A stretch of DNA of 64,000 nucleotides from Streptococcus ovis DSM 16829 (GCF_000380125.1 NZ_KB904563.1:184323-248322); one strand, 5' to 3'. Counted from the first letter of the stretch, positions 44,826 through 56,229 are shown. Translations and numbers: made by a program. Notes: generated by a model not told the origin, from the letters alone.

Positions 44826-45272
44826 TTATTTTTCTAAAGATCGGTTAATTTGCTCAACAGAAGCTTTCATTTGCCGGTAATTGACCCAGTAAATAAGCGC
44901 ATAAATAGCAATGAACACAAACCAGAAAAAGATAAAATTGCCAAGATCAAGCGGAAACCAACCAGCCAATACTCCCAAGAGTGAGAATCCGACAAAAGAC
45001 ACCACAAAATGTGTCACACTCATGCGCAGCAAACTCCAGTCTTGAGCAAAAATCACATCTGCTGCTTCAAAGAGAAGACCAATCGCAAACCAAACGGTCA
45101 CCACAATGGTCATTGTAGTTAGCTGATTGAAATGATGGGCGTAGTATTGCCCCATACCCGAAAAGGGATTAAGCGGGAAATATTCTCCGTTTGCAAAAAT
45201 AGCTGACATCAGTAAAGAAATTACCATACCGATGGTAACGCCTAGAGCGCCTGATAAGATGTATTTTTTCAT
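44826..45272 (-). CDS. DUF3021 family membrane protein
   Basis: 148 residues, four membrane helices (ALGVTIGMVISLLMSAIFA, TIVVTVWFAIGLLF, THFVVSFVGFSLLGVLAGWF, FIFFWFVFIAIYALIYWV). Partner of a LytTR protein. In S. mutans the HdrM and BrsM proteins of this kind sit in the membrane and hold back the paired regulator. Its ATG overlaps the stop of the LytTR gene by four bases. Confidence 0.85.
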   Translation of the reverse strand: MKKYILSGALGVTIGMVISLLMSAIFANGEYFPLNPFSGMGQYYAHHFNQLTTMTIVVTVWFAIGLLFEAADVIFAQDWSLLRMSVTHFVVSFVGFSLLGVLAGWFPLDLGNFIFFWFVFIAIYALIYWVNYRQMKASVEQINRSLEK

Positions 45273-45712
45273 AGTCCCAAAGTCTCCTTTATAATCTTAA
45301 GATAACGACGAGAGGAATAAGTGAAATCCTCATTTTTCATAATGAGCTTGACCAAACCATTTGAAGTCAGTTGCAAGTGGTCTAAATGATTGAGATTGAT
45401 AATCTCTGACTGGGAAATTTGTAAAAAGTTAGCTGGTAGTAATTCCTTGATTTGATACAGACGTAGATTGGTCGTAAATTCATCCGAAGCAGTCTTGACC
45501 CGCACCACCTTGTCCTCAATTACTAGACGAATGATTTCTGATTCCGCTAGTAAATGAACCTCTTCTCCCTTCCTAACGGTCAATCGATCCGTCTTCTTTC
45601 CAAGTTGATGAATATAATCCACCAAATTGGAAATCTGTGACGTATAAGCCTGCGCTTCGATGGTGACATTGTCTTCTACAATTCGTTCATCAATTTCCAA
45701 TTTTACTTTCAT
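45269..45712 (-). CDS. LytTR-domain DNA-binding regulator
   Basis: 147 residues. C-terminal LytTR DNA-binding domain (about 45-145; LLPANFLQISQSEIINLNHLD and FTYSSRRYLKIIKETLG); no receiver domain, so not part of a classical two-component system. With DUF3021 it forms a LytTR regulatory system like HdrRM and BrsRM, which in S. mutans control competence and bacteriocins. Direct targets unknown here. Confidence 0.86.
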   Translation of the reverse strand: MKVKLEIDERIVEDNVTIEAQAYTSQISNLVDYIHQLGKKTDRLTVRKGEEVHLLAESEIIRLVIEDKVVRVKTASDEFTTNLRLYQIKELLPANFLQISQSEIINLNHLDHLQLTSNGLVKLIMKNEDFTYSSRRYLKIIKETLGL

Positions 45713-45800
45713 ATCTCTCTCCTTTCTGACTCTATTAAACCTTATTCTATCAGGGATTTCAATAGGATTTCGCTATGTGGTCATTTTGACGCTCTATACG

Positions 45801-45830
45801 GCAAAAGCCCCGCATCAAGCGGAGCTTTCT
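45801..45830 (-). terminator. mutS terminator
   Basis: AAAGCTCCGC-TTGAT-GCGGGGCTTTT on the minus strand. Confidence 0.85.
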
Positions 45831-45844
45831 TCATTCTTTAAAAT

Positions 45845-48376
45845 TTATACTTCCTTTTGCAAATTCGCTAAAGTGATCATCGCATCCATTGGTGTCATTT
45901 GATTGAGGTTCAATTGACGGATTTTTTCTACTACTGGATGATCTACAGCAAAGAGATCCATCTGCCCTGCATCAACTGGCTGGTCTGAAACCTGAGTAGT
46001 TGTGACAGAAGCTGCCTGATGTTCCAAATTTCGCAAAATGCTATCTGCTCGCTGAAGCAAGTCTGTTGGCAATCCTGCAATCTTGGCTACATGAATCCCG
46101 TAAGATTTGTCCGCCGGTCCATCCGCAATCTTATGCAAGAAGGTCACCTGCCCATCCTTTTCCAAGGTGCTGACATGAACATTTTGTAGGTGTTGCAACT
46201 CCTTATCTAGAGCAGTTAATTCATGATAATGAGTAGCAAAAAGTGTCTTCGCACCAACCTTATCGTGAATATATTCAATAATAGCCTGTGCCAAGGCCAT
46301 TCCGTCGTAGGTTGCCGTTCCGCGCCCTAACTCATCAAAGAGAATGAGCGACTGTTTGCTAGCAAGGCGAACAGCCTTATTGGCCTCCATCATTTCGACC
46401 ATGAAAGTTGACTGGCCACTTACCAAATCATCGGCAGCCCCAATCCGTGTAAAAATCGCATCGAAAATCGGCAAGGTAGCAGCATCCGCTGGGACATAGG
46501 CTCCCATCTGCGCCATGATGACAATCATCGCCAACTGCCGCATATAGGTGGACTTCCCACTCATGTTTGGTCCTGTAATCAGCTGCATATCGGTCTCCTC
46601 ATCCAGATAAATCGAATTCGGAATATAAGACTGAGTCCCCATGACCTTCTCCACCACTGCATGACGGCCATTTTCAATGGCAATGGCTCGTTGATCTGAA
46701 AAGTTTGGTCGCACTAAGTGTTGCATCTCCGCTACAACAGCAAATGCCTGAAGCACATCCACCGTTGCCAAACCTTGTGCCAAGGCCTGCAAGCGGCCGA
46801 TGTATTTCTCTACTTCCTGGCGAATCCGCATGAAAATCTCGTATTCCAGATTGGACGATTTATCACGCGCCTCTAGCATCTGTCCTTCGATTTTAGCCAA
46901 CTCTTCCGTTCCAAAGCGTTCGGAATTTTTCAAAGTTGCCTTGCGGAAGAAATGAGCTGGGACATGACCGAGGTTGGAATTGGTCACATGGAAATAGTAA
47001 CCATCCTTCTTATTGTAGTCAATTTTCAGGTTGTTGATACCTGAATTAGCCCTCTCTTTTGCCTCAATCTCAGCGATCCAGCCAGTCCCTTCCCGCATCA
47101 CCAAACGGTATTGGTCCAGTTGTTCATCAAAGCCCGCCTTAATGATATTCCCATCGGTAATGGTCCCTTGGGCATCTGGGTCAATGGCTGCGCTAATCAA
47201 AGCATGCAGTTCAGGAATCGCATCCAGTTGGGCAATCAAGTTGGCCAAAGCTGGCTGATGTATCTGCTCTAAAATCGCCTTAATGGTAGGGACATTTCCC
47301 AAGGTCTGCGCTAGCTGTAGCAAATCTTTCGGCGTGGTCTTCCCAAATGATACTCGACTAGCTAGGCGCTCGATGTCATAGACACCTTTGAGACTTTCGG
47401 TCACATCACTCCGCTCAAAAAAATAATCTAAGAACACTTGGACGATTTCCTGCCGCTCCAAAATCCGCGATGAATCCACCAAGGGACGGTCAATCCAAGA
47501 GCGAAGCAAACGCATCCCCATAGCTGTCTTAGTCTCATCCATCAACCAATACAAACTACCATGTTTTTTCCCAGTCCGTCCATTTTCTAGGAGATCTAGA
47601 CTGGACTTGGTCGCATAATCCATCTGCAAGTAATCTTTAATTTCATAGCGTTGCACCTTTTGCAGGTGAGATAATTCCCGCAACTGAGTCCGATGGACAT
47701 AACTGAGCAACTTTCCTGCAACAGCCTTTTCAAGCTCTGACAAGGAGCTATCTATCAGTTGTACATCTTCCACACAATCCGTTTCCTGTGAAAGCAGAAG
47801 ATTCATCTGACTGTGTAACACCTGTTCTTGACTTTCCGTCAGTTCAAATCCTACTACAACTTCTCGCGCCCGTAAATTACGGATTTCTCCAGAGACACTA
47901 GCAAAATCTGCCAATTTGGTCACAAAGAATTGCCCCGTTGCCACATCCATGTAAGACAAGGCGAATTCCTTTCCATCTCGATCAATGGCCACAAGGAAAT
48001 TGCTCTCTGCATCTGGCTTAGCCGAATCTACAACTGTTCCCGGTGTAATAATCTGTACCACAGCCCGCTTGACAACGCCCACAGCTGTTTTAGGATCTTC
48101 CATTTGCTCAGCAATCGCCACCTTGTGTCCCAATTCGACCAAGGTATCAATATACTGCTGGGCAGCATGATAAGGAACACCTGCCATCGGAATCGGATGC
48201 TCTGCATTTTTATTCCGACTCGTCAAGGTCAACTCCAAAATCTGTGCCGCTTCTACTGCATCTTCATAAAATAATTCGTAGAAATCTCCCATGCGGAAAA
48301 GCAAAAAAGCATCTGGATGCTGCGCTTTAATATCCAGATACTGTTGCATACCGGGAGAAATTTTTTCTTTCGTCAT
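45845..48376 (-). CDS. mutS: DNA mismatch repair protein MutS
   Basis: 843 residues. Mismatch-binding Phe in [10 protein letters not shown] (residues 31-40), Walker [11 protein letters not shown] near 600, Walker [18 protein letters not shown], followed by [10 protein letters not shown]. Full length. Downstream of argR by seven bases, so argR-mutS is an operon; mutL is separated by three accessory genes. Confidence 0.96.
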   Translation of the reverse strand: MTKEKISPGMQQYLDIKAQHPDAFLLFRMGDFYELFYEDAVEAAQILELTLTSRNKNAEHPIPMAGVPYHAAQQYIDTLVELGHKVAIAEQMEDPKTAVGVVKRAVVQIITPGTVVDSAKPDAESNFLVAIDRDGKEFALSYMDVATGQFFVTKLADFASVSGEIRNLRAREVVVGFELTESQEQVLHSQMNLLLSQETDCVEDVQLIDSSLSELEKAVAGKLLSYVHRTQLRELSHLQKVQRYEIKDYLQMDYATKSSLDLLENGRTGKKHGSLYWLMDETKTAMGMRLLRSWIDRPLVDSSRILERQEIVQVFLDYFFERSDVTESLKGVYDIERLASRVSFGKTTPKDLLQLAQTLGNVPTIKAILEQIHQPALANLIAQLDAIPELHALISAAIDPDAQGTITDGNIIKAGFDEQLDQYRLVMREGTGWIAEIEAKERANSGINNLKIDYNKKDGYYFHVTNSNLGHVPAHFFRKATLKNSERFGTEELAKIEGQMLEARDKSSNLEYEIFMRIRQEVEKYIGRLQALAQGLATVDVLQAFAVVAEMQHLVRPNFSDQRAIAIENGRHAVVEKVMGTQSYIPNSIYLDEETDMQLITGPNMSGKSTYMRQLAMIVIMAQMGAYVPADAATLPIFDAIFTRIGAADDLVSGQSTFMVEMMEANKAVRLASKQSLILFDELGRGTATYDGMALAQAIIEYIHDKVGAKTLFATHYHELTALDKELQHLQNVHVSTLEKDGQVTFLHKIADGPADKSYGIHVAKIAGLPTDLLQRADSILRNLEHQAASVTTTQVSDQPVDAGQMDLFAVDHPVVEKIRQLNLNQMTPMDAMITLANLQKEV

Positions 48377-48383
48377 AATGTCC

Positions 48384-48827
48384 CTATCCTAGTAAAAATT
48401 GATTGATTTCACTCTCTACCTGCTGAGCAGCCTCCTCATTACGACAAATGACCAAGAGCGTATCTGCACCAGCAATGGTTCCCAAAACAGTCGATGGTTT
48501 TTCTGCATCAATAATATTGGCCATCAAGGCTGCTTCTCCTAAATCCGAATGCAAGACTAAGATAAAACTAGCACGCTCCACCTTATAAGCATATTCTGCT
48601 AATAATTGGCTAAAAGCTTCCTCTCTTTCCTCAACAGTTAAAGAATAGTAAGAACGACCATTTTCATAAATCTTGACGAGCCCTAACTCACGTAAGTCCC
48701 TTGAAAGAGTTGTCTGGGTTACAAAAACACCATTCTTTTCTAGGCCTGCTTGAATATCCGCTTGTCTTCCAATCTTCTCTTGACGGATCATTGACTTAAT
48801 CAATTCATGTCTGTCTCTTTTATTCAC
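48384..48827 (-). CDS. argR: Arginine repressor family regulator
   Basis: 147 residues. Winged-helix N terminus ([29 protein letters not shown]) and C-terminal arginine-binding/oligomerisation domain ([17 protein letters not shown]). Divergent from argS with 113 bases between, the common arrangement in streptococci. It may act on argS or on arginine genes elsewhere; no ARG box was identified here. Confidence 0.93.
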   Translation of the reverse strand: MNKRDRHELIKSMIRQEKIGRQADIQAGLEKNGVFVTQTTLSRDLRELGLVKIYENGRSYYSLTVEEREEAFSQLLAEYAYKVERASFILVLHSDLGEAALMANIIDAEKPSTVLGTIAGADTLLVICRNEEAAQQVESEINQFLLG

Positions 48828-48940
48828 ATTTGTACCTCAGAATATCATAATTATTAATAGTATAACAAATTTTAGGTTTTTTATCATTTTTTATAGCAAA
48901 AATGTGTTAAAATAGAATCAAGAAATCTGGAGGTCATTCT

Positions 48941-50629
48941 ATGAATCATAAAACACTCGTTGCCGAAAAATTGGCTACCGTACTTCCTAATCTAGATGCG
49001 GACCAAATTTTCAACTTATTAGAGAAACCAAAATCATCTGAAATGGGCGATATCGCCTTCCCTGCATTTTCATTAGCTAAAGTAGAGCGCAAAGCGCCTC
49101 AAGCTATCGCAAGCGACATTGTTGAAAAATTAGACACAACTGGCTTTGAAAAAGTCGTGGCTACTGGCCCTTATGTAAACTTTTTCTTAGATAAAGCTGC
49201 TATTTCTCAAGATATTTTAAAAGCCGTTATCACAGAAAAAGAAAACTATGGTCAGCAAACATTGGGGCAAGGCCGCAATGTTACAGTCGATATGTCTAGT
49301 CCAAATATCGCTAAACCATTCTCAGTAGGACACTTACGTTCGACAGTCATCGGTGACGCCATCGCAAACCTTTATGCAAAAATTGGCTACACACCTATCC
49401 GTATCAACCACTTAGGTGACTGGGGTAAACAATTCGGTATGTTGATTGTTGCCTACAAACTCTGGGGAGATAAAGCTGCTGTCGAAGCAAACCCAATCGA
49501 TGAACTCCTCAAACTTTATGTCCGCATCAATGCAGAAGCTGAAGAAAAACCTGAATTAGACGAAGAAGCACGTAAATGGTTCAAAAAATTGGAAGACGGA
49601 GATCCAGAAGCTCATGAATTGTGGCAATGGTTCCGTGACGAAAGTTTGGTCGAATTCAATCGTATCTACGATAAATTAAATGTATCATTCGATCACTACC
49701 ACGGTGAAGCCTTCTACAATGACAAGATGGATGAAGGTATCGAAATTCTACAAGAAAAAAACTTGCTCAAAGAATCTAAGGGAGCTGAGATTGTTGATTT
49801 AGAAGCCTACAATCTCCCACCTGCCCTCATCATGAAATCAGATGGTGCAACACTCTATATCACACGTGACATGGCTACTGCTATGTTCCGTAAACGTACC
49901 TTTGACTTTGTGAAGAGCATCTACGTTGTTGGTCAAGAGCAATCTCACCACTTTAAGCAATTGAAAGCCGTTTTGAAGGAAATGGGATTTGCCTGGTCTG
50001 ATGACATGACACACGTTTCATTTGGTCTTGTCACCAAGAACAAGAAGAAATTGTCTACTCGTAAAGGAAACATCATCCTTTTGGAACCAACCCTTGATGA
50101 AGCTGTCACTCGTGCTCTTACTCAGATTGAGGCGAAAAATCCAGACCTCGAAAACAAGGAAGCTGTTGCAAAAGCTGTAGGGATTGGTGCTGTTAAATTC
50201 TATGATTTGAAGACAGACCGCGATAATGGATATGACTTCGACCTTGAAGCAATGGTATCCTTTGAAGGAGAGACAGGTCCCTACGTTCAATACGCTTACG
50301 CTCGTATCCAATCTATCCTTCGTAAAGCGAACTTTGTAGCAGATGCTGACGCTGCATACTCTCTCAATGACCCAGAAAGTTGGGAGATTATTAAACTTCT
50401 CCAAGACTTTACGTCTATCGTTGAGAAAGCAGCTGATAAGTATGACCCATCCGTGGTTGCAAAATATGCTATCAGCCTTGCACAAGCCTTCAACAAGTTC
50501 TATGCCCACACTCGCATCTTGGATGAAAGTCCAGAACGCGATAGCCGCCTCGCTCTTGCTTACGCAACAGGAGTTGTCTTAAAAGAAGCGCTTCGCCTTC
50601 TTGGTGTTGATGCTCCTGAAAAAATGTAA
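48941..50629 (+). CDS. argS: Arginyl-tRNA synthetase
   Basis: 562 residues, class I synthetase that charges tRNA-Arg. HIGH-like motif in [17 protein letters not shown] (about 124-140), KMSKS position replaced by KLSTRKGN, C-terminal DALR anticodon domain ending [16 protein letters not shown] before the ATG at 48941. Followed by a strong terminator. Confidence 0.96.
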   Translation: MNHKTLVAEKLATVLPNLDADQIFNLLEKPKSSEMGDIAFPAFSLAKVERKAPQAIASDIVEKLDTTGFEKVVATGPYVNFFLDKAAISQDILKAVITEKENYGQQTLGQGRNVTVDMSSPNIAKPFSVGHLRSTVIGDAIANLYAKIGYTPIRINHLGDWGKQFGMLIVAYKLWGDKAAVEANPIDELLKLYVRINAEAEEKPELDEEARKWFKKLEDGDPEAHELWQWFRDESLVEFNRIYDKLNVSFDHYHGEAFYNDKMDEGIEILQEKNLLKESKGAEIVDLEAYNLPPALIMKSDGATLYITRDMATAMFRKRTFDFVKSIYVVGQEQSHHFKQLKAVLKEMGFAWSDDMTHVSFGLVTKNKKKLSTRKGNIILLEPTLDEAVTRALTQIEAKNPDLENKEAVAKAVGIGAVKFYDLKTDRDNGYDFDLEAMVSFEGETGPYVQYAYARIQSILRKANFVADADAAYSLNDPESWEIIKLLQDFTSIVEKAADKYDPSVVAKYAISLAQAFNKFYAHTRILDESPERDSRLALAYATGVVLKEALRLLGVDAPEKM

Positions 50630-50661
50630 TCATCAAACCGTTACAAAACAAGCAATCCATT

Positions 50662-50689
50662 AAAAAAACCGGAAAATTCCGGTTTTTTT
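50662..50689 (+). terminator. argS terminator
   Basis: AAAACCGGAA-AA-TTCCGGTTTTTTT, perfect stem with T-tract; could also serve the converging gene at 50703. Confidence 0.9.
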
Positions 50690-50702
50690 GCATTTCATAA
50701 GC

Positions 50703-51236
50703 TTACTTACTCTCTGATGTTGGTACTTCAATCATTTCTAAATAGGTTCCGTATGGCTTTCCTGACAAGACCGTTACTTTTTCCCCACTCGGTAGCTGAT
50801 AATCCGTTTTGCTAATCGTTGTTCGAAGAATTAAAGCATATCTCTTCCCAACTTCCAACTCATAACTAATAGCACTGCCTTTTGTCATCGGATATTTCAA
50901 ACCATCTACTTCAACGATTTCTCCCTTAAATGTGTACTCAAATCGACCAGCCTCTTCCGATTCAACTGTATAGGTAATTGGATCACTTTTCCCTGTATAG
51001 ACAGAGGTAGCCAGTTTCTGAGCTCCGTCTAATTGACTACCTAAAAACGTAGCAGATAATTGATAGCGTAGTCGATCTTGAGAATTCTGAAAAATAAGGA
51101 CTCGGTTTGTTCTCATTTCATAAAGCCTTGTTTGATCTATCGTCTCATAATCACGAACATGCCAAGCAGCTAATCCAGCTAAAACGAAAACAAAACTAAT
51201 AAGCACCATGATAAGACCTATTTGCGATTTTTTCAT
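50703..51236 (-). CDS. Membrane-anchored extracellular protein, unknown
   Basis: 177 residues. One N-terminal hydrophobic helix (QIGLIMVLISFVFVLAGLAA) anchors a beta-rich domain that should lie outside the cell. No known motif. It follows the 51310-51840 gene by 73 bases, across a terminator-like hairpin. No function can be given. Confidence 0.7.
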   Translation of the reverse strand: MKKSQIGLIMVLISFVFVLAGLAAWHVRDYETIDQTRLYEMRTNRVLIFQNSQDRLRYQLSATFLGSQLDGAQKLATSVYTGKSDPITYTVESEEAGRFEYTFKGEIVEVDGLKYPMTKGSAISYELEVGKRYALILRTTISKTDYQLPSGEKVTVLSGKPYGTYLEMIEVPTSESK

Positions 51237-51250
51237 AATGAATCTCCTAT

Positions 51251-51276
51251 AAAAAAATACCTGTCAACTGACAGGT
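51251..51276 (-). terminator. Hairpin between the two small membrane-protein genes
   Basis: ACCTGTCA-GT-TGACAGGT followed by ATTTTTTT on the minus strand. Confidence 0.8.
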
Positions 51277-51309
51277 AAACAATCAGTCTAATCAAAGCGG
51301 ACTGATACA

Positions 51310-51840
51310 TTAAATATCCGTAGATGTTGTCTCCATACTTGGTGTTTCTTTCGGTTTACGAAGCATAAAGAAGACCGTCAAACCAAAATAAATGGCAAAG
51401 AGAACAATACTGAAAATGTAGCCTCCAAGCGCTCCTGCTTCAGTTGCTTGACGCATCGTTTCATCGGAATACAATTGAGCAACACCTTTTGTTCCAATGA
51501 AACTGTAGGTTGCAAGGATTAAGGTCCCAAAAAGATAGCCAATATAGGTATAGGAAGACAATTCATATTTTTTCTGAATCAGGAAGACAATCATCGCCAC
51601 CATTGCAATCAATAAAAGTACAATCAGAGCCTTATTGATCAGGTTATTTTGAAATTCCATCGTCGCTTGAGATACTTTTGCCAACTCTTCAGAATTTGGA
51701 ACGCCCAATTTTTCTAACTCTTTTGTTACATCTTGAGCAGAAGATTGATTCAAAGAATTTGTTACCATTCCCCATGTACGAATCAAGGTAGAAATCCCTG
51801 ATAAGATTGCAAAAACAATTAAATGTGTCCACTTTTTCAT
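51310..51840 (-). CDS. Multi-pass membrane protein, unknown
   Basis: 176 residues, four hydrophobic helices (about 6-25, 68-90, 97-113 and 138-160) and a 35-residue extracytoplasmic or cytoplasmic loop with the acidic stretch QDVTKELEKLGVPNSEELAK. Ends with TSTDI. No family recognised. Preceded by a dispersed-element region. Confidence 0.68.
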   Translation of the reverse strand: MKKWTHLIVFAILSGISTLIRTWGMVTNSLNQSSAQDVTKELEKLGVPNSEELAKVSQATMEFQNNLINKALIVLLLIAMVAMIVFLIQKKYELSSYTYIGYLFGTLILATYSFIGTKGVAQLYSDETMRQATEAGALGGYIFSIVLFAIYFGLTVFFMLRKPKETPSMETTSTDI

Positions 51841-51983
51841 CTTATATCCTCCAATTTTTTATCTTATTGTACCTTTTTCTCTTAGGTTTTGTCAATAGAT
51901 AGAAAAACTATACTTTCCTAATAAAATCAGCCTGAAAAAATGGCAGACTATGAAAAATTAGGGGTGTTTGCAAAATGTAATCC

Positions 51984-52119
51984 AGACTTTCCGCCGTGAT
52001 AAAAGTGCCTGAAACTATAACGTTTTAGGCACCCGGAAGTTTTGAGACATTAGGCTCAAAACTTAGGTATGGAATTCCATCGAAAGTCGCTACCGTCCGT
52101 TATCACTTAAGGAAAGTCT
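51984..52119. repeat. 136-bp element with terminal inverted repeats (MITE-like)
   Basis: Left end AGACTTTCCGCCGTGATAA (51984-52002), right end TTATCAC-TTAA-GGAAAGTCT (52100-52119), inverted copies of each other apart from a three/four-base loop. Inside: hairpin GTGCCTGAAAC/GTTTTAGGCAC (52005-52032), hairpin AAGTTTTGAG/CTCAAAACTT (52037-52064) and palindrome ATGGAATTCCAT (52069-52080). No coding sequence. Confidence 0.72.
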
Positions 52120-52142
52120 AAAAAAGACTTTGTCTACACTCT

Positions 52143-52170
52143 GAAAAAACTGGCTTGCGCCAGTTTTTTC
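52143..52170 (-). terminator. glgP terminator
   Basis: AAAAAACTGGC-GCAA-GCCAGTTTTTTC on the minus strand, just after the glgP stop. Confidence 0.9.
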
Positions 52171-52186
52171 TATTCGTTTTTCATGA

Positions 52187-54442
52187 TTACAATTTCCAAA
52201 TATCTTCGTTGTACTGAGCAATTGTACGGTCAGAAGAGAAGAATCCAGCCTTGGCAATATTGACAATCACCTTGTCAAGCCAAGCATTACGGTCTTCATA
52301 ATCTGCCAACATTTGTTCTTTCACACGAATGTAATCTTCCAAATCAAGAAGAGTCATAAACCAATCTTTCACAATCAATTCATTGTGCAGACGTTCAAGG
52401 CGTTCTTTATTTCCAAGAGCAAGAACTTGGTCACTGACAATAAAGTCAACCAATGGTTGGATAGTCTCTTTCTCGTAGTAAGAACGAGCTTCATACCCAT
52501 TTGTCGCATACAAGTCAATGACTGTCTGGCTATCTTCACCAAATACATAGATGTTGTCATCGCCAACCAATTCATGGATTTCCACATTGGCTCCATCTTC
52601 TGTTCCCAACGTAAGAGCACCATTAAGCATGAATTTCATGTTACCTGTACCTGACGCTTCTTTTGATGCAAGGGAAATTTGTTCAGAAATATCTGCTGCT
52701 GGGATGAGGAAGCTTGCTGCTGTGACATTGTAATTTTCTACCATCACCACTTGCAAGTGTGGAGAGACTTCTGGATCACCAGCGATCAACTCTGACAAGC
52801 AAAGAATCAAGTGAATAATATCTTGTGCGATCGTGTAGGCAGGTGCCGCTTTACCGCCAAAGAAAACTGTCAATGGACGAGCAGGGATATTACCTGCCTT
52901 GATATCCAAATACTTATGAATGACATAGAGTGCATTCATCTGTTGACGTTTGTATTCGTGCAATCGTTTGATTTGGATGTCAAAAATAGAGTCTGAATTG
53001 ATTGAAACCCCTTGATGCTCCTTGAGGAAGCGTTGCAATTTACGTTTATTATGTGCCTTAATGGTTTCCAATTCAACTTTAACAGACAGATTCCGTTTGA
53101 AATCCAATAATTTTTCCAATTCGGCCGCATCATGGTGGTAGCCATGTCCAAGCAATTCATCTAAATAATGAGACAAGCTTGGGTTACAATGCATGAGCCA
53201 TCGACGGAAGGTAATTCCGTTTGTTTTGTTATTAAATTTCTCTGGATAAAGGTCGTAGAATGGTTTCAATTCAGATGATTTCAAGATATCTGTATGAAGT
53301 GCTGCCACCCCGTTCACTGAATAACCGTAGTGGATATCCATGTGCGCCATGTGTACACGACCAGATTCGTCAATGATATAGGTAGCAGCATCTGCTACTT
53401 CTGCTTTCACACGACGATCCAATTCTTCAATAATTGGTACTAAGTGAGGCACCACTTCTTGTAAGAATTCCAAAGGCCATTTTTCTAAGGCTTCTGCTAA
53501 GATTGTATGGTTGGTATAAGCAGTCATTGATTTGACAATTGTCACTGCTTCATCAAATTCGATTCCACGTTCTGTCAAGAGACGAATGAGTTCTGGAATC
53601 ACCATTGATGGGTGGGTGTCATTGATTTGAACAACTGCATAGTCTGCCAAATCATGCAAATTGCTGCCTTTTTCAATAGCTTCATCCATCAATAGCTGAG
53701 CAGCGTTCGATACCATGAAATATTGTTGGAAAATACGGAGCAATTCCCCTTGACGGTCTGAATCATCCGGATAGAGGAAAAGCGTCAAGTTTTTCAAGAT
53801 ATCTGTCTTATCAAATGAAATACCATCCCCAATCAAACTACTATCAACAGAATCTAAATCAAAGAGACGAAGGCGATTCTTAGTAGCTGTCTTATACCCT
53901 GGCACATCAATATCATACAATGTCGATGTCAAACTAAAGTTCGCAAATGGTACTGTGTAAGAAAGCGGTGATTTTGTTAACCAACTTTCCTCTGTGATCC
54001 ACTCGTTTGGAACAGTTGATTGTTGGTTGTCTTTTAGGACTTGCTTGAAAAGCCCAAAGTGGTAGTTAAGACCGACACCGTCTCCATTGAGACCAAGCGT
54101 TGCAATTGAATCCAAGAAACAAGCTGCTAAACGACCCAAACCACCGTTTCCAAGAGAAGGCTCCATTTCGATACTTTCAATCGCAATCAAATCCTTCCCT
54201 GCTGCCGCTAACTGTGTCTTCACTTCATCATATAAACCAAGATTAATCAGGTTATTAGACAATAGTTTCCCAATCAAAAACTCAGCAGAAATATAGTAAA
54301 CTTTTTTCTTGCCACTGTTTGTTGGTTTCGCCGCACTTGTTTCTTTACTAAGATTCAAGAGTGCATAATACAGTTCTTCATTGCTACATTCAGCAATTGA
54401 TTTTTGATATTTTTTGGTTACAAATTCTTGTAAATTGATCAT
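52187..54442 (-). CDS. glgP: Maltodextrin/glycogen phosphorylase
   Basis: 751 residues, PLP-dependent GT35 enzyme that releases glucose-1-P from alpha-1,4-glucans. The PLP-lysine motif [20 protein letters not shown] is at about residues 592-611 and EDGANVEI follows. By context (after malQ) it is the maltodextrin phosphorylase, malP type, working with the 4-alpha-glucanotransferase. 22 bases after malQ on the same strand. Confidence 0.94.
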   Translation of the reverse strand: MINLQEFVTKKYQKSIAECSNEELYYALLNLSKETSAAKPTNSGKKKVYYISAEFLIGKLLSNNLINLGLYDEVKTQLAAAGKDLIAIESIEMEPSLGNGGLGRLAACFLDSIATLGLNGDGVGLNYHFGLFKQVLKDNQQSTVPNEWITEESWLTKSPLSYTVPFANFSLTSTLYDIDVPGYKTATKNRLRLFDLDSVDSSLIGDGISFDKTDILKNLTLFLYPDDSDRQGELLRIFQQYFMVSNAAQLLMDEAIEKGSNLHDLADYAVVQINDTHPSMVIPELIRLLTERGIEFDEAVTIVKSMTAYTNHTILAEALEKWPLEFLQEVVPHLVPIIEELDRRVKAEVADAATYIIDESGRVHMAHMDIHYGYSVNGVAALHTDILKSSELKPFYDLYPEKFNNKTNGITFRRWLMHCNPSLSHYLDELLGHGYHHDAAELEKLLDFKRNLSVKVELETIKAHNKRKLQRFLKEHQGVSINSDSIFDIQIKRLHEYKRQQMNALYVIHKYLDIKAGNIPARPLTVFFGGKAAPAYTIAQDIIHLILCLSELIAGDPEVSPHLQVVMVENYNVTAASFLIPAADISEQISLASKEASGTGNMKFMLNGALTLGTEDGANVEIHELVGDDNIYVFGEDSQTVIDLYATNGYEARSYYEKETIQPLVDFIVSDQVLALGNKERLERLHNELIVKDWFMTLLDLEDYIRVKEQMLADYEDRNAWLDKVIVNIAKAGFFSSDRTIAQYNEDIWKL

Positions 54443-54464
54443 TGTTCCTCTTTTCCTTTACTGT

Positions 54465-55982
54465 CTAAGGATTTACCACCTTTGCACGATGATTGACCCT
54501 ACGATAAGTTTCCGTCAAATCCAATAAATTGGCTTCAATTTCTGGAGTCAATTGACCCTCTGTCATCCGCCATACCCAGTTTCCACCAACCGTATTTGGC
54601 AGATTCATCCGAGCAGAGCCATCTAATTCGAGTAAGTCCTGCATAGTTACAATTGCCATAAAGGCTACAGACGAGAAGAGCATACGAAACATCGCTTGAT
54701 TGATACTTTCACCCTCTCGACGATTACTGTATTTATCAAGGAAGTCGCGTCCTTCTGGCCCCATTTCTGCTTCATACCAACCTTTAATCGTATGGTTGTC
54801 ATGAGTACCTGTATAGGCTACAACATTGTTTCGGTGATTGTGTGGAAGCTCAATGCTATCTCCATTTGGATCAAAAGCAAATTGCAAGACCTTCATCCCA
54901 GGGAAACCTGTCCGTTCACGTAGTTCAATGACTTTATCCGTGACTGAACCCAAGTCTTCTGCAATGATATTGAGATCCCCTAACTCGGCTTTAATAGCAT
55001 CAAATAGTTCGAAGCCTGGTGCTTCCACCCGATAGCCATTCACCGCGGTTTCTTCACCAGCTGGAATTTCCCAGAAAGAAGCAAATCCGATAAAGTGGTC
55101 AATCCGAACCATATCATAGAGCTTAAAGCTCTCACGTAAACGAGCAATCCACCAAGTAAAACCGTCAGCTTTCATGGCTTCCCAATCATAAATCGGATTC
55201 CCCCAAAGCTGTCCAATTTCCGAAAAAGCATCTGGTGGACAACCAGCAACAACACGCGGTTTGCCCTCTTCGTCTGTTTTGAAGAAATGAGGGTTGGCCC
55301 ACATATCCGCTGAATCTGCAGCGATATAAATTGGCATATCACCGACAAATTCAATTCCGTGCTCATTTGCATAAGCCTTCAGTTGATGCCATTGCATGAA
55401 GAAGAAATACTGGGTCACGCGATGATAATCCATCTCTCTAGTAAGACGTGAACGATACGCCTCTAGAACCTCAGGATCACGACGACGAATCCCTTCATCT
55501 TCCCATTCTGTCCACGATTGCAAACCAAAAGACTCTTTAATAGCCATATATTCTGCAAACGTATGAATCCAGAAACCATTTTCATTTAGAAAAGCAGCAT
55601 ACTCTTCTGAACATCCACTTTCCTGAAAACGTGCTACTGCCTTTTCTAAAATAGGACGACGTGCTAGAAAAATCTTTTCGTAGTCGACTTCCGCAGGATT
55701 AGCTCCAAAGTCAACTCCTTCAAGATCTTCAGACGTAAGCCAACCTTTCTCTATCAATAAATCAAGATCAATAAAATGAGTGTTCCCAGCAAAAGCTGAA
55801 AATGATTGATAAGGAGAGTCACCATAACTCGTTGTCCCGAGTGGTAAAATTTGCCAATAGCGTTGCTTGGTGCGGGCTAAGAAATCTACAAAAGCGTATG
55901 CTTCTCGACCAAGTGAACCAATCCCAAATCTTCCCGGAAGAGATGAGATGTGCATGAGAACTCCACTTTGACGTTCTTTCAT
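54465..55982 (-). CDS. malQ: 4-alpha-glucanotransferase (amylomaltase)
   Basis: GH77 enzyme, 505 residues; rebuilds maltodextrins and releases glucose. Signatures ERQSGVLMHISSLPG (residues 3-17), the nucleophile Asp in MVRIDHFIGF, acid/base in NIIAEDLGSVTD, and GTHDNHTIKGWY. The start MKERQSGVL at 55982 is chosen because the upstream 30 codons overlap the promoter and MalR-like operator. First gene of malQ-glgP. Confidence 0.95.
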   Translation of the reverse strand: MKERQSGVLMHISSLPGRFGIGSLGREAYAFVDFLARTKQRYWQILPLGTTSYGDSPYQSFSAFAGNTHFIDLDLLIEKGWLTSEDLEGVDFGANPAEVDYEKIFLARRPILEKAVARFQESGCSEEYAAFLNENGFWIHTFAEYMAIKESFGLQSWTEWEDEGIRRRDPEVLEAYRSRLTREMDYHRVTQYFFFMQWHQLKAYANEHGIEFVGDMPIYIAADSADMWANPHFFKTDEEGKPRVVAGCPPDAFSEIGQLWGNPIYDWEAMKADGFTWWIARLRESFKLYDMVRIDHFIGFASFWEIPAGEETAVNGYRVEAPGFELFDAIKAELGDLNIIAEDLGSVTDKVIELRERTGFPGMKVLQFAFDPNGDSIELPHNHRNNVVAYTGTHDNHTIKGWYEAEMGPEGRDFLDKYSNRREGESINQAMFRMLFSSVAFMAIVTMQDLLELDGSARMNLPNTVGGNWVWRMTEGQLTPEIEANLLDLTETYRRVNHRAKVVNP

Positions 55983-56026
55983 GTTCCTGTACCTCTGTTG
56001 AATTATAGTTGTCCAAGAAAACAACT

Positions 56027-56040
56027 GCGAAAACGTTTGC
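56027..56040. promoter_or_regulatory. MalR-like operator of malQ-glgP
   Basis: GCGAAAACGTTTGC, near-palindromic with centre AACGTT, typical of LacI/GalR-family MalR sites. It sits between the malQ -10 and ATG, where it would block the start of transcription. Confidence 0.7.
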
Positions 56041-56048
56041 TTGCAATT

Positions 56049-56077
56049 ATTATATCTTGTTTGTAAAAACAAATCAA
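56049..56077 (-). promoter_or_regulatory. malQ promoter
   Basis: TTGATT (complement 56072-56077), 17-base spacer, TATAAT (complement 56049-56054). Confidence 0.8.
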
Positions 56078-56189
56078 GAAAAATTTGTTTTTTTTAGTTT
56101 TTTTAAGAAAAATCCGAAAATTATTACTATTCAAGCGATATTTTACAAAATCTTTGTAAAAGTTTTTTAAAATTTTTTAAGATTTTCAC

Positions 56190-56218
56190 TTGCAAACGCA
56201 TTCATTTTGTGATAAAAT
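56190..56218 (+). promoter_or_regulatory. Promoter of the amyB-amyA-malXCD operon
   Basis: TTGCAA (56190-56195), 17-base spacer, TAAAAT (56213-56218). The -35 is part of TTGCAAACGCA, a half MalR-type site. Confidence 0.75.
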
Positions 56219-56229
56219 GTCTTTGTACA

